DNA of 50,714 bases, from the NCBI RefSeq assembly GCF_001908095.1, contig NZ_MKGR01000025.1:1-50714 (forward strand). Direction: 5' to 3'. Under the pieces are notes generated by a model. The model saw only the letters and a program-made list of their open reading frames with translations, did no database searches and was not told where the DNA came from. Below are positions 8,020 to 16,787 of the stretch, piece by piece (the first letter of the stretch is position 1; the number at the start of each line of letters is the position of its first letter). The translations under genes were made by a program, and so were the position numbers. The DNA comes from Xenorhabdus thuongxuanensis. Lineage in GTDB: Bacteria > Pseudomonadota > Gammaproteobacteria > Enterobacterales > Enterobacteriaceae.

Positions 8020-8496
8020 ATGAAAAAGTATTTATTTCCTTTAGCTGCCTTGATGGTATCGACTTCGGTTTTTGCGGACAAAAAACTTGAAGATATTGCG
8101 CCTTATCCTGCGCCTTCTGAGAAAATGGCTCGTAGCGTGATTGAATTGCCTCAGAAAGAACATGAAAACGACTACATGGTTGAATTGGTGATTGGCAAGG
8201 ATATGAAAGTGGATTGCAATCATCATTGGCTTGGCGGTGAGTTAGAGACTAAAACGCTGGAAGGTTGGGGATATGACTATTATGTCCTAAATAATGTTAC
8301 TGGTCCCGCTTCAACGAAAATGGCTTGTCCAAATCAAGAAAAAACAGTACGTTTTGTTCAGGTTCAGCTAGGTAAAGAAGCTTTTATACGTTATAACAGT
8401 AAATTACCTATCGTAGTATATACGCCAAAATCGATGACAGTTAAATATCGTATTTGGCAAGCTTCGGATGAGGTAAATAAAGCAGTTATTAAATAA
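8020..8496 (+). CDS. eco: Ecotin, periplasmic serine protease inhibitor (P1 Lys)
   Basis: The 158-residue protein matches ecotin, a dimeric inhibitor of trypsin-fold serine proteases. Residues 1-19 (MKKYLFPLAALMVSTSVFA) form a signal peptide. The fold markers LGGELETKTLEGWGYDYY and RYNSKLPIVVYTP are conserved, as are the two disulfide cysteines C66 and C103. The reactive loop reads GPASTKMACP. E. coli has ...STMMAC with Met at P1, whereas here K100 takes that place. Lys at P1 would favour trypsin-like targets (inference from the known mechanism). The gene stands alone, with a terminator at 8518. The rhabduscin-type operon begins about 2.3 kb downstream. Confidence 0.95.
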   Translation: MKKYLFPLAALMVSTSVFADKKLEDIAPYPAPSEKMARSVIELPQKEHENDYMVELVIGKDMKVDCNHHWLGGELETKTLEGWGYDYYVLNNVTGPASTKMACPNQEKTVRFVQVQLGKEAFIRYNSKLPIVVYTPKSMTVKYRIWQASDEVNKAVIK

Positions 8497-8517
8497 GTTA
8501 TTGGTTAAATAAACCGG

Positions 8518-8551
8518 CAACCTGAGTTTTTATATTAAACTCAGGTTGTTT
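8518..8551 (+). terminator. Terminator of the ecotin gene
   Basis: A perfect 12-bp stem CAACCTGAGTTT / AAACTCAGGTTG with a 7-base loop is followed by TTT. It lies 21 bp after the ecotin stop. Confidence 0.88.
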
Positions 8552-8704
8552 AAAAAATCATTTCTTTTTTGTTATTGTTAACTTAACAATAAAATCAATC
8601 TGTAATAAACCATTTATATTGGTGTCGTTGGTTTTTTCTTTAATTTTCTGTCTGCGATTCCTTGCCCATAATTAAAAATATTAACTAAACTGTTTTTGGA
8701 TTCT

Positions 8705-8720
8705 TTTGCATTCATGCAAA
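8705..8720. promoter_or_regulatory. Palindrome in the leader of aqpZ
   Basis: TTTGCAT-TC-ATGCAAA is a perfect 7+2+7 palindrome ending 20 bp before the aqpZ start codon. The size and position fit an operator or a post-transcriptional site. The factor is unknown. Confidence 0.4.
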
Positions 8721-8740
8721 TATTATTGAGGAATCGTAGA

Positions 8741-9448
8741 ATGTTTAAAAAATTATCGGCAGAGTTTTTGGGTACTTTTTGGTTGGTGTTTGGTGGATGT
8801 GGTAGTGCTGTTTTAGCTGCGGCATTTCCACAGCTAGGGATTGGTTTTGTGGGTGTATCCCTGGCTTTTGGTTTAACTGTAGTAACGATGGCCTATGCGG
8901 TAGGGCATATTTCAGGAGGGCATTTTAATCCAGCAGTAACATTGGGATTGTTCGCTGGCGGGCGTATTTCTGCTAAAGATGTTATTCCTTATATTATTGC
9001 ACAAGTGATTGGAGGAATTGCGGCAACAGCGATACTTTACCTTATCGCCAGCGGTAAAAGTGGTTTTGACGCAACGGCAAGTGGTTTTGCATCTAATGGC
9101 TATGGTGAACACTCTCCTGGTGGTTTTTCATTACGAGCTGCAATTATTGTTGAATTAGTATTAACCGGATTTTTCTTGATTGTCATTCTTGGAGCGACAG
9201 ATAAAAATGCACCAGCTGGTTTTGCACCATTGGCTATCGGTTTAGCATTGACACTTATTCACTTAATTAGTATTCCAGTAACAAATACATCGGTTAACCC
9301 TGCAAGAAGTACCGCGGTTGCTATTTTCCAGGGAACGTGGGCTTTGGAGCAGCTTTGGGTATTTTGGTTGATTCCATTAATTGGTGGTGCTATCGGTGGG
9401 TTGATATACCGGGCACTCTTACAGAAAGATGATTCATCCGTTAATTAA
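8741..9448 (+). CDS. aqpZ: Aquaporin Z water channel
   Basis: The 235-residue inner-membrane channel carries both NPA boxes (HFNPAVT near residue 60 and SVNPARS near 185), six membrane segments and the water-selective residues seen in AqpZ, including the His in [11 protein letters not shown] and the Arg in NPARS. I used the ATG at 8741, preceded by GAGGA at about 8728; the longer frame from 8696 adds 15 residues not found in the family. It allows fast water flow during osmotic change. It is monocistronic, and an IS1 element begins about 90 bp downstream. Confidence 0.95.
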   Translation: MFKKLSAEFLGTFWLVFGGCGSAVLAAAFPQLGIGFVGVSLAFGLTVVTMAYAVGHISGGHFNPAVTLGLFAGGRISAKDVIPYIIAQVIGGIAATAILYLIASGKSGFDATASGFASNGYGEHSPGGFSLRAAIIVELVLTGFFLIVILGATDKNAPAGFAPLAIGLALTLIHLISIPVTNTSVNPARSTAVAIFQGTWALEQLWVFWLIPLIGGAIGGLIYRALLQKDDSSVN

Positions 9449-9602
9449 TATTTCCTTCATTTTGATAAGCCATGTTATAGCATGGGAACGAGGTGAATAT
9501 TGGATTACAACGGATAAGAGTAAGATTGATATTCATTTCGTGGTCATGCTCCCAATGATTAGATATTGTGATAAACTCCCTGCTTTTTATTCTGGGTGAG
9601 AG

Positions 9603-9878
9603 ATGGCTAAAGTGGATGTGGTTTGTCGTTACTGTCATAAAACAGAAGAGGTTAAAGGGCATGGAAAAGGACGTACTGGTCATCCCCGCTATCACTGCTA
9701 TGCCTGCCGTAAAACCTTTCAACTGAACTATGCCTATCAAGCCTGTTATCCCGGCGTGAAAGAGCAAATTATTGATATGGCAGTGAATAACTCCGGTGTT
9801 CGTGATACCGCTCGTGTACTGAAGATAGGGATTAACACCGTCATTCGCACGTTAAAAAACGCTCCCCGAAAAATGTGA
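9603..9878 (+). CDS. insA: IS1 InsA repressor / transposase N-terminal part
   Basis: The 91-residue protein has the IS1 InsA layout: a zinc finger C-x2-C ... C-x2-C (CRYCHKTE and CYACRKTF) followed by a helix-turn-helix (about 50-85, NNSGVRDTARVLKIGINTVI). InsA binds the IS ends and represses transposition; the same residues form the N-terminus of the transposase when ribosomes shift frame. The site A-AAA-AAC is present at 9854-9860. Confidence 0.92.
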   Translation: MAKVDVVCRYCHKTEEVKGHGKGRTGHPRYHCYACRKTFQLNYAYQACYPGVKEQIIDMAVNNSGVRDTARVLKIGINTVIRTLKNAPRKM

Positions 9879-10300
9879 CCAACCTTCCTCTTGAGGGAAA
9901 TGAAGTCCAGCTTATCTGTGAAGTTGATGAGCAATGGTCATTTGTGAGAAGTAAAAAGAATCAACGCTGGCTCTGGTATGCCTGGGAGCCTCGCCTCAAG
10001 CGAGTCGTGGCCCATGTTTTTGGTGATCGCAGTACGGCGACTTTATACAAACTCCTTGAGTTATTATCACCTTTTAATGTCAGGTTTTACTGTACGGATG
10101 ATTATGCACCTTACAACCGACTTCCTGAAGAAAAACATATTGTTGGAAAACATTATACCCAACGTATAGAAAGAACCAATCTGACATTACGTACACGTTT
10201 AAAAAGACTGAATCGAAGGACGATAGGTTATTCCAAATCAGAGGAGATGCACGATAAGGTGATAGGGACTTTCATCGAACGGGAATACTATTCTTTATAG
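9603..10300 (+). CDS. insB: IS1 transposase InsAB' (frameshift product; insB frame from 9875)
   Basis: A -1 shift at A-AAA-AAC (9854-9860) joins insA to the insB frame, giving about 232 residues. The catalytic pattern of IS1 is present: the first Asp in CEVDEQW, the second in TDDYAPY, and the Glu in QRIERTN, followed by ERTNLTLRTRLKRL and the C-terminus SEEMHDKVIGTFIEREYYSL. No stop or gap interrupts the fusion, so this copy looks able to transpose and could mobilise related remnants in the window. Confidence 0.9.
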
Positions 10301-10327
10301 GGGAATCTAACCATTGGAGTCACGACC

Positions 10328-10759
10328 TTTATTTGTAAGTTCGTCATGCATTATTTTTTTCTCCTGTAATAAATAATGTTGGATATATAAATAATATAGC
10401 TTTTAAAAAAATATTCCTTAAAGACCTTGAACTTTATTTCAGTTTTGTAACATCATCAAAAAAATTGAATTATTTTTTTAAAAAAACTTAATTTCTTTAT
10501 GAAATTACAATGATATATATTTATCTCTATGATTTTTTAGAGTTTTGTGGTGTGTGTAATAAAATAAGATAAGATAAAAAACCCAGTTTATTTATAGTTA
10601 GGTTTGGTTGTATATTGTCACTTGCCTGCTGTAAGTTTTATTTCGAATTTTTATATATTAAAAAGCATGTGAGTTAATGTTTTTATACTCAGCAATATCT
10701 GCATATTGCTAACTGTATTAATTGGCTGTGATGTAAAAGTAATAAATTAGGAATGAATT
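10328..10759. other. AT-rich leader before isnA
   Basis: No gene is seen in these 432 bp. The stretch is very AT-rich with many A and T runs (for example around 10450-10500), as expected for a silenced or globally regulated promoter region. The isnA promoter must lie here or in the right end of the IS1 element. No convincing -35/-10 pair could be chosen by eye. Confidence 0.5.
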
Positions 10760-11758
10760 ATGGAACGTCTTGACATAGAAGAAGTGTCTAACAAAATTCT
10801 ACATGAATTATTGCAGTATCGACGTCGTTTCCCTGAATCTGAACATACACTTCAAGATGAAGAAAAAAAGGTTTCTGAGGTTCAACTGCCACGTATCCGT
10901 GCATTTGTGGAGCAGGGGAAACCTATCGAATGTATTTTACCTGCATTTCCAACAAAATCCCCAAATCCCAGAAAAGTATTAGGTAAAATGCCTGATATGG
11001 CAGAAAAATTATCACTGATTTTTCTAAACTCCCTTTGTCAGCGTATTCAGCTTTATTATCCACCTGGAGCAAATATTGTTATTTGTTCTGATGGGCATGT
11101 TTTCAGTGATCTTATTCTTGTCGATGATGACACAATTACCCACTATCAATTAGAAATTGAAAAGCTTCTACATGAACTGGGAGCGACTCATCTTTCAGTT
11201 TTTAATCTTGGTAACGTTGAATCACTAACGCAATATACCAATGATTACGATCAACTACGTGAATTATTGGTCAGTCGTTATGCCTCTTCAATTGAAGAGA
11301 TCAAAGATGAACTTAAAAAAACCGAAGAAGGCGTTCAATTATATCGGGCGATTACTCGTTTTCTTTATGAAGATAGCTTATTGCCAGAATATACAGGTTC
11401 AAAAAATGCGTTGCAAAAAGATGCACGCCAGCGCTCGGCTGGGGTTATCCAACGTAGTTGGGCGTGGGGTAATTTGCTAGCAGAGCAGTTCCCCTTGGCG
11501 ATCCGTCTTTCTATTCACCCGCAGCCCGTGGACAGTATCAAAATTGGTATTCATATGATGCCGACTAGGGATGATTGGTTGACGCCGTGGCATGGTGTGG
11601 CGGCCAACATTAACGGTCAGTTTGTACTAATGAAAAGTGATGAAGTGAAAAAGATGAATGGAAAACTGATCGAAATTAGAGGTATTCCAAGCCATTACTT
11701 GATTGAAACGTCATCTAAAGAAACCCAGCAAATAAAATCTCAGACGGCGACAGCATAA
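10760..11758 (+). CDS. isnA: Isocyanide synthase IsnA (DIT1/PvcA family)
   Basis: The 332-residue cytosolic enzyme belongs to the PvcA/DIT1 isonitrile synthase family. It converts L-tyrosine (or tryptophan in some members) to an alpha-isocyano acid, with the isonitrile carbon drawn from ribulose-5-phosphate. Family features visible are PCFPTKSPN-type [16 protein letters not shown] (around 60-75), the DGHVFSD block (about 112-118) and the C-terminal [13 protein letters not shown]. It begins the operon isnA-isnB-glycosyltransferase. In Xenorhabdus nematophila and Photorhabdus this set makes rhabduscin, a phenoloxidase inhibitor. The substrate is inferred from that context. The gene looks intact. 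Confidence 0.93.
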   Translation: MERLDIEEVSNKILHELLQYRRRFPESEHTLQDEEKKVSEVQLPRIRAFVEQGKPIECILPAFPTKSPNPRKVLGKMPDMAEKLSLIFLNSLCQRIQLYYPPGANIVICSDGHVFSDLILVDDDTITHYQLEIEKLLHELGATHLSVFNLGNVESLTQYTNDYDQLRELLVSRYASSIEEIKDELKKTEEGVQLYRAITRFLYEDSLLPEYTGSKNALQKDARQRSAGVIQRSWAWGNLLAEQFPLAIRLSIHPQPVDSIKIGIHMMPTRDDWLTPWHGVAANINGQFVLMKSDEVKKMNGKLIEIRGIPSHYLIETSSKETQQIKSQTATA

Positions 11759-11801
11759 GCAGAATAACCAAGTGGTATACCGTATTTTGGAGAAAAAAAT
11801 C

Positions 11802-12674
11802 ATGAATACATATGAAATTGATTGTCATATTGAGGTAATGAAACCTTTTGGCGTATTTATTACTCCCAATTACCCTAATCAGGATATTGCCACACTGTCA
11901 GTTGATGCTTTGCGTAAACTGGCTCGTACTCATCTGCTGGTTGTGTTACGTGGCTTTCAATCCGGTTTTATGGATAAAGAGAAACTGACGGAATATTCTA
12001 GCCACTGGGGTGAAATCATGATGTGGCCATTTGGTACTGTATTGGATGTTATGGAGTCCCCTAAACCGTCTGACCATGTTTTGGACAGTGGTAATGTACC
12101 GTTGCATTGGGATGGAATGTATAGAGAGACGATCCCCGAATTTCAGATATTTCACTGTGTATCTGCTCCAGAAGCGGCTCAAGGAGGGCGTACTACGTTT
12201 GTCAACACTGAACAATTAATTATCGATGCCAGTGATGATGAGCGTAATGCATGGAAAAATACCACTATTACCTACCGTACAAGCCGAGTGACACATTATG
12301 GTGGTGAAGTGACTTCACCGTTGATTTGCCTTCATCCCAACGGTAAAAAATGGGTTATGCGTTACAATGAGCCGATGGGAAAAGACGATGTGAAGTATGC
12401 TGATCATCACGCTTTGAAGATAGATGGCATGTCACACGAAGAGCAACAATCCCTTGAGGAGATACTGTATAACCGCTTGTATGATCCGCGTTATTTCTAC
12501 GCCCATCAATGGCAATCTGGTGACATTGCGATTTGTGACAACTTTACTTTATTACATGGACGTGAGGCTTTTATTTCCCGTTCTCCTCGCCATATTCAGC
12601 GGGTACATATCCATGGCATGCCTGTGTGTGAGAATCACAATTTCCGCACTATTTCTGTTTCAAATGCTGATTGA
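11802..12674 (+). CDS. isnB: Fe(II)/2-oxoglutarate oxygenase IsnB (TauD family)
   Basis: The 290-residue enzyme has the TauD/PvcB fold, with iron ligands H102 and D104 (LHWDGMY) and H252 (LLHGREAF), and a 2-oxoglutarate-binding Arg soon after (SPRHIQRVH). IsnB removes the carboxylate of the isocyano acid with oxidation to give the vinyl isonitrile. The ATG at 11802 follows GGAGA at about 11789; the longer frame from 11772 has no ribosome site. It sits 43 bp after isnA and 30 bp before the glycosyltransferase, so one transcript is likely. No damage is seen. Confidence 0.93.
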   Translation: MNTYEIDCHIEVMKPFGVFITPNYPNQDIATLSVDALRKLARTHLLVVLRGFQSGFMDKEKLTEYSSHWGEIMMWPFGTVLDVMESPKPSDHVLDSGNVPLHWDGMYRETIPEFQIFHCVSAPEAAQGGRTTFVNTEQLIIDASDDERNAWKNTTITYRTSRVTHYGGEVTSPLICLHPNGKKWVMRYNEPMGKDDVKYADHHALKIDGMSHEEQQSLEEILYNRLYDPRYFYAHQWQSGDIAICDNFTLLHGREAFISRSPRHIQRVHIHGMPVCENHNFRTISVSNAD

Positions 12675-12704
12675 ATAGAAGTTGCCTTGAGGGAGGTTTG
12701 ATTA

Positions 12705-13985
12705 ATGTCTCGTATTGTTTTAGCTGCTATTGCAACTCCTGGTCATGTTTTTCCAATATTCACTATTGCCGAACATTTAATAGGGCAGGGACATGATGTC
12801 ACAATATTTAGTGGTTCTTTGTTTCAACAGCAAGCAGAAGCATTGGGAGCTACTTTTGTTCCTTTTGATAAACAAGTGGATGTTGATTACCGCTATCTGG
12901 AAAGATATTTTCCTGAACGGGCAGAACATCCACCGGGAAATATTCAGATGGCGTTATCATTAAGGAAATTTTTTGCCACGCCTATTCCCGTATTGTCGAA
13001 GCAATTGCTGCAAATTCTAGAAAAGGGGCAAGCTGATCTTCTGATTATCGATAATACTTTTTATGCAGCGCTGCCGTTATTGCAGAAACCGGCTGAAAAG
13101 CGTATCCCTGTCATTGCTATTGGTGTTACTCCGCTACCGTGGTCATCAAAGGATGCTATATTTTGGGGAGCTCGGATCCCACCTGAATTATTGCCTGCTG
13201 ATTTAACACGCGAGCAATTGGTAGATGAGGAAACGTACCAATTAATTGAACAGGTCAGGGAAGCATTCAATCAGTCGCTTGCTGCCGTGGATTGTTCCCC
13301 GCTGACAGGGGATCATAATGATATTTTGATGAGTGGAGTTGATCGTTTCTTGCAACTGGCAACTCAATCATTTGAGTTTTCTCGTGATGATTTACCTGAG
13401 ACGGTGGATTTTATCGGATCGCTGCCGGTGAAAGTGGAAGATGATAAAGCACAAATCAGCTGGCCAGATGAAAAACTGCCGTTGATCTTAGTGACTCAGG
13501 GAACACTGGCTAATGTTGATTTTAGCCAATTGATCTTGCCCACATTGCGTGGGCTGGCAACTTTGCCGGTTCGGGTATTGGCGATTACAGGTGGTCGATC
13601 TATCGATGCCTTGGGCGAAGATCTTCCAGAGAATGCCAGAGTAGTAGAGTATCTCAATTTTGAACACTGGCTGCCCAGAGCATCAATTTTTATTACCAAT
13701 GGTGGTTATGGTTCTCTGAATTCAGCCATTCGTCATGGTGTACCTTTGGTGGTCGCTGGAACAGGAGATGGTAAATTGGAAGCTGTCGCTCGTGTTATTT
13801 GGTCACGTTGTGGTATCAGCTTGCATACTGATACACCAAATGAGCAGCAATTATATAAGGCAGTGACAAGAATATTATCTTCCCCGATATGGCGTCAGCA
13901 GTCACAGATCATTAAGGCAGATTATGATGCCCATAATGCTTTGGCATCAATAACGCGCCACATTAATGAATTGATTGCCCAATAG
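12705..13985 (+). CDS. GT1 glycosyltransferase of the rhabduscin-type operon
   Basis: The 426-residue protein is a UDP-glucuronosyl/glucosyltransferase-like GT-B enzyme. The N-terminal acceptor domain begins IVLAAIATPGHVFPIFTIAEHL. The C-terminal donor domain has TQGTLANVDFSQL (about 263-275) and the nucleotide-sugar motif region FITNGGYGSLNSAIRHGVPLV (about 330-350). In the known rhabduscin pathway a glycosyltransferase encoded next to isnAB attaches an amino-deoxysugar to the tyrosine-derived isonitrile. GAGGGAGG-type bases precede the ATG. A strong terminator follows at 14055. The sugar donor cannot be read from the sequence. Confidence 0.9.
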   Translation: MSRIVLAAIATPGHVFPIFTIAEHLIGQGHDVTIFSGSLFQQQAEALGATFVPFDKQVDVDYRYLERYFPERAEHPPGNIQMALSLRKFFATPIPVLSKQLLQILEKGQADLLIIDNTFYAALPLLQKPAEKRIPVIAIGVTPLPWSSKDAIFWGARIPPELLPADLTREQLVDEETYQLIEQVREAFNQSLAAVDCSPLTGDHNDILMSGVDRFLQLATQSFEFSRDDLPETVDFIGSLPVKVEDDKAQISWPDEKLPLILVTQGTLANVDFSQLILPTLRGLATLPVRVLAITGGRSIDALGEDLPENARVVEYLNFEHWLPRASIFITNGGYGSLNSAIRHGVPLVVAGTGDGKLEAVARVIWSRCGISLHTDTPNEQQLYKAVTRILSSPIWRQQSQIIKADYDAHNALASITRHINELIAQ

Positions 13986-14054
13986 ATACTAATCTGTCTA
14001 AAACAGGATATAAGTAATCGATATATCGGTTAAAACAGATAGGGTCATAAAATG

Positions 14055-14087
14055 GAACGCGGTATGTTTTTCTTACCGCGTTCTTTT
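14055..14087. terminator. Bidirectional-looking terminator between the isn operon and yceI
   Basis: A perfect 10-bp stem GAACGCGGTA / TACCGCGTTC with a 9-base loop is followed by TTTT on the plus strand. On the minus strand the stem is followed by CATTTTA. It separates the convergent glycosyltransferase and yceI genes. Confidence 0.85.
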
Positions 14088-14091
14088 ATGA

Positions 14092-14673
14092 TTAGGCGTT
14101 TTCCCGCACGCCTTCAACGGAAATGATAAGTTCAACTTCCTGAGATTTTGGTCCCAGATCTTCTTTGATATTGAAGTCTTTTAATTTGAGTTTACCTGTA
14201 GCTTCGAAACCAGCACGGTATTCACCCCACGGATCGTTTCCTGCATTGATCAATTTTGCATCCAGTGTGACAGGCTTGGTTACACCATTTAATGTGAGAT
14301 CTCCGGTAATAAGATAATCTTTACCTTCTTTCTTAACATTCGTTGATGTGAATTTGGCTTCAGGATATTTATTACTATTCAAAAAATTAGAGCCACGTAA
14401 GTGCTTGTCTCGCTCGGCATGTTTAGTGTCTACACTATCGGTTTTGATAACGACATTCACTTTATCGTTTGCTGGATTTTGGGGATCAAAAGTAAAGTTA
14501 CCATCGAAATCCCTAAAACCACCATAAAGCCAGCTAAATCCCAAATGCTGAATACGAAATTCAATAAAGGCATGTTGGCCTATTTTATCGAACTTATAAT
14601 CAGCAGCAAGCGTGCTTCCTGTACTCATGAGCCATCCCCCTACAATCAGGGCTATTAGCGTCTTTTTCAACAT
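14092..14673 (-). CDS. yceI: YceI family periplasmic lipid-binding protein
   Basis: The 193-residue protein has a signal peptide ([23 protein letters not shown]) and the YceI beta-barrel (residues 25-190), with typical stretches [37 protein letters not shown] and [12 protein letters not shown]. Family members bind polyisoprenoid lipids. It is encoded 21 bp after a cytochrome b561 gene, the same yceJ-yceI order as in E. coli, which suggests an isoprenoid quinone link (inference). Confidence 0.93.
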   Translation of the reverse strand: MLKKTLIALIVGGWLMSTGSTLAADYKFDKIGQHAFIEFRIQHLGFSWLYGGFRDFDGNFTFDPQNPANDKVNVVIKTDSVDTKHAERDKHLRGSNFLNSNKYPEAKFTSTNVKKEGKDYLITGDLTLNGVTKPVTLDAKLINAGNDPWGEYRAGFEATGKLKLKDFNIKEDLGPKSQEVELIISVEGVRENA

Positions 14674-14694
14674 AATGATTCTCCAAAAGTCATT

Positions 14695-15249
14695 TTAATT
14701 TGGTTTGTAACCAAACATTCTTTTTAGGGTGGTATCACGATCAATAAAGTGGTGTTTCAGTGCAGCAAACCCATGTAATAGGGAGAGCACAACAACAGTC
14801 CAGGCAAGATAAAGATGAATAACGCCCGCCGTATCAGCCTGTATGCCTTGACCTGTTAAGGTTGCAGGGATTTCAAACCAGCCAAAAATGCTGATAGGTT
14901 GCCCATCGGCTGTAGAAATGAGATATCCGCTAAACAAAATACCAAATAAAGCAATATAGAGAGAGAGTTGCATTAACTGTGAACTGGTGCGTATAAAAAA
15001 ACTGTAGCTTGCCAAGGGTTTTGGTGGTGGTGAAATAAATCGCCATATCACCCGAATAATCATGACAATAAATAATAAGCTACCTATACTTTTATGCAGT
15101 TCAGGAGCACGATGATACCAGGTATCGTAGTAACTTAACGTGACCATCCATAATCCAAGTGCAAACATTCCATAAACAGCAAGTGCCACTAGCCAATGAA
15201 TTAAAATAGAAATATGGCCAAAGCTGGTGGAAGTGTTTTTGAGTGACAT
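14695..15249 (-). CDS. yceJ: Cytochrome b561 family protein (YceJ)
   Basis: The 184-residue membrane protein has four hydrophobic segments and the paired His residues of di-haem b561 proteins: H18 in SILIHWLVAL, one in PELHKSIGSLL, and two near the end in LHLYLAWTVV-like and SLLHGFAALKHHF. It probably moves electrons between quinol and an acceptor. It is the first gene of the yceJ-yceI pair, and 21 bp separate the two. The upstream region 15250-15504 is AT-rich and shared with the divergent glutathione transferase gene. Confidence 0.9.
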   Translation of the reverse strand: MSLKNTSTSFGHISILIHWLVALAVYGMFALGLWMVTLSYYDTWYHRAPELHKSIGSLLFIVMIIRVIWRFISPPPKPLASYSFFIRTSSQLMQLSLYIALFGILFSGYLISTADGQPISIFGWFEIPATLTGQGIQADTAGVIHLYLAWTVVVLSLLHGFAALKHHFIDRDTTLKRMFGYKPN

Positions 15250-15504
15250 ATTATATCCTTATTTTTAATATAAAGATGTTTCTACAATATAGACGAGCGT
15301 TTTTAAAGTGCATAGTGAATTAATTTCTTTATTTGGTGTGCCATTTTTTTATAATGTATTGTTTTAATAATGAATTCTAAGATGGATAACCATGGTTTTA
15401 TAAGGAGGGAATTATTCTATAGGATTAACTGATTTACTATTTTAATAGGGAAATATAATGTGATTATGTAATCACACTATTTTATCATTATAGTGAGAAA
15501 GACG

Positions 15505-16134
15505 ATGTATACATTGTGGATAGCCAATAAAAATTACTCTTCCTGGTCACTGCGTCCATGGATTTTGCTCAAGGCGCTGGATATTCCTTTTAATGAGAAG
15601 CTGAGCTATTTTGAAGACGGCAAAAGCAGCCGTGAGAAATTCCAGGTATTTTCACCTACAGGGTTGGTTCCTTGTTTGATTGATGGTGAGATTACTGTTT
15701 GGGATTCTCTGGCAATTGTTGAATATATTGCTGAGGATCATGCGCAAGTCTGGCCATCAGATAAAACAGCTAGAGCGTGGGCGAGAAGTGCTGCTGCGGA
15801 AATGCATTCTGGTTTTGCGACATTACGTCAGCTTTGCACGATGAATTGTTCTGCTCGCACTGAGTTAAATGAAATAACTTCCGAATTGCAGTGCGATATT
15901 GAGCGAATTGATACGCTTTGGGCAGAAGGATTAACCAGATTTGGTGGTGAATGGCTGGCGGGAGATAAATTCACGGCTGTCGATGCGTTTTATGCTCCAG
16001 TAGCTTGCCGTGCCCAAACCTACGGATTGAAGCTTTCTGCAATCAGCCAGAGATGGGTTAATCGTATGTTAGAACACCCAGCAATGATGGAATGGGTAGA
16101 GTCTGCACTAAAAGAACCTAAAATAGCACATTAA
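15505..16134 (+). CDS. Glutathione S-transferase family protein
   Basis: The 209-residue protein has an N-terminal thioredoxin-like domain (YTLWIANKNYSSWSLRPWIL, with SPTGLVPCLIDG and the SNAIL/TRAP-like WDSLAIVEYIAE block) and a C-terminal helical domain (about 90-205). The catalytic Ser in NYSSWSLRP is typical of zeta-like bacterial GSTs. The ATG at 15505 is preferred to the GTG at 15493, which starts inside the likely ribosome site GAGAAAG. It is a single gene, probably for detoxification. The substrate is unknown. Confidence 0.88.
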   Translation: MYTLWIANKNYSSWSLRPWILLKALDIPFNEKLSYFEDGKSSREKFQVFSPTGLVPCLIDGEITVWDSLAIVEYIAEDHAQVWPSDKTARAWARSAAAEMHSGFATLRQLCTMNCSARTELNEITSELQCDIERIDTLWAEGLTRFGGEWLAGDKFTAVDAFYAPVACRAQTYGLKLSAISQRWVNRMLEHPAMMEWVESALKEPKIAH

Positions 16135-16355
16135 TTCACATTTTATGAATGAAATTATGATTCAGGGTTCTTTGTGAGCCCTGATTTAATAATTTATTTT
16201 TATAGTTAACGATACGATTTGTTTTATATTTATCAGATTTATAACTTAGGTGATTATTTAAATTTTTTTTAAAATTATTTCAATAAATTAGTGTTTATTT
16301 ATCCATTTTTATACATAATGTTTACTTTCATTTTCTATAACGGAAAGGGTAACTG

Positions 16356-16559
16356 ATGGATTGGGAACACATTGTTTTTAGCATGATTTTCAGTGGATTG
16401 GTGGGAGGTATTCTCTGGACTATAATGGTTGATATGGTGCATAAATATGGGGAAGATATCACCTTGTTGGAATCTTCCCTGAGTGCCAATACGAATAAAG
16501 AGAAAAGCTGCTCGTTTATATCGTTATTTGACCCGTCAGATGCAATAGAATATAAATGA
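16356..16559 (+). CDS. Small single-span membrane protein, unknown
   Basis: The 67-residue frame begins MDWEHIVFSMIFSGLVGGIL at an ATG preceded by GGAAAGGG at about 16342-16349. Residues 7-26 form one membrane segment with a GG kink (FSGLVGGILW); the rest is polar and charged. I do not recognise the family. The good ribosome site and a typical membrane-plus-tail layout support a real gene. It lies alone between the GST gene and the prp terminator. Confidence 0.5.
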   Translation: MDWEHIVFSMIFSGLVGGILWTIMVDMVHKYGEDITLLESSLSANTNKEKSCSFISLFDPSDAIEYK

Positions 16560-16657
16560 TTTATATATATGCTATTCAATTTAGTAAACCCATAATAGCT
16601 GATAATATATTTACAATTCACATGAACAGCTATTTAATTAAATCTATTTATTTAGAT

Positions 16658-16684
16658 AAAAAAAGCTCCGTGTAGGAACGGAGC
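16658..16684 (-). terminator. Terminator of the prpBCDE operon
   Basis: On the minus strand a 7-bp stem GCTCCGT / ACGGAGC with a 6-base loop is followed by seven Ts. It lies about 100 bp after the prpE stop. Confidence 0.85.
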
Positions 16685-16787
16685 GAGAATGGGTAAAAGT
16701 AGCTGAGAAAAATGTAGTACAAAAGTATAATAACTCTGCGACATTAAGTGCAGATTAAACAAAGAAGAGATGAGTATATGATTTTGC

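Larger units (their letters stand above)
9542..10327 (+). mobile_element. Complete IS1-family insertion sequence
   Basis: The element spans about 786 bp. Its left end starts GGTCATGCTCCCAATGATTA, and the reverse complement of the right end starts GGTCGTGACTCCAATGGTTA; these imperfect inverted repeats match over most of 23 bp. Inside are insA and insB in the IS1 arrangement with an A6C frameshift site. I see no perfect 8-9 bp target duplication (flanks TCATTTCGT and TTTATTTGT), so it may be old or rearranged. It sits between aqpZ and the rhabduscin-type operon. Confidence 0.9.

Noticed and set aside
9533..10336. Target site duplication around the intact IS1
   Set aside because: Flanks TCATTTCGT and TTTATTTGT are similar but not identical, so a duplication cannot be claimed.
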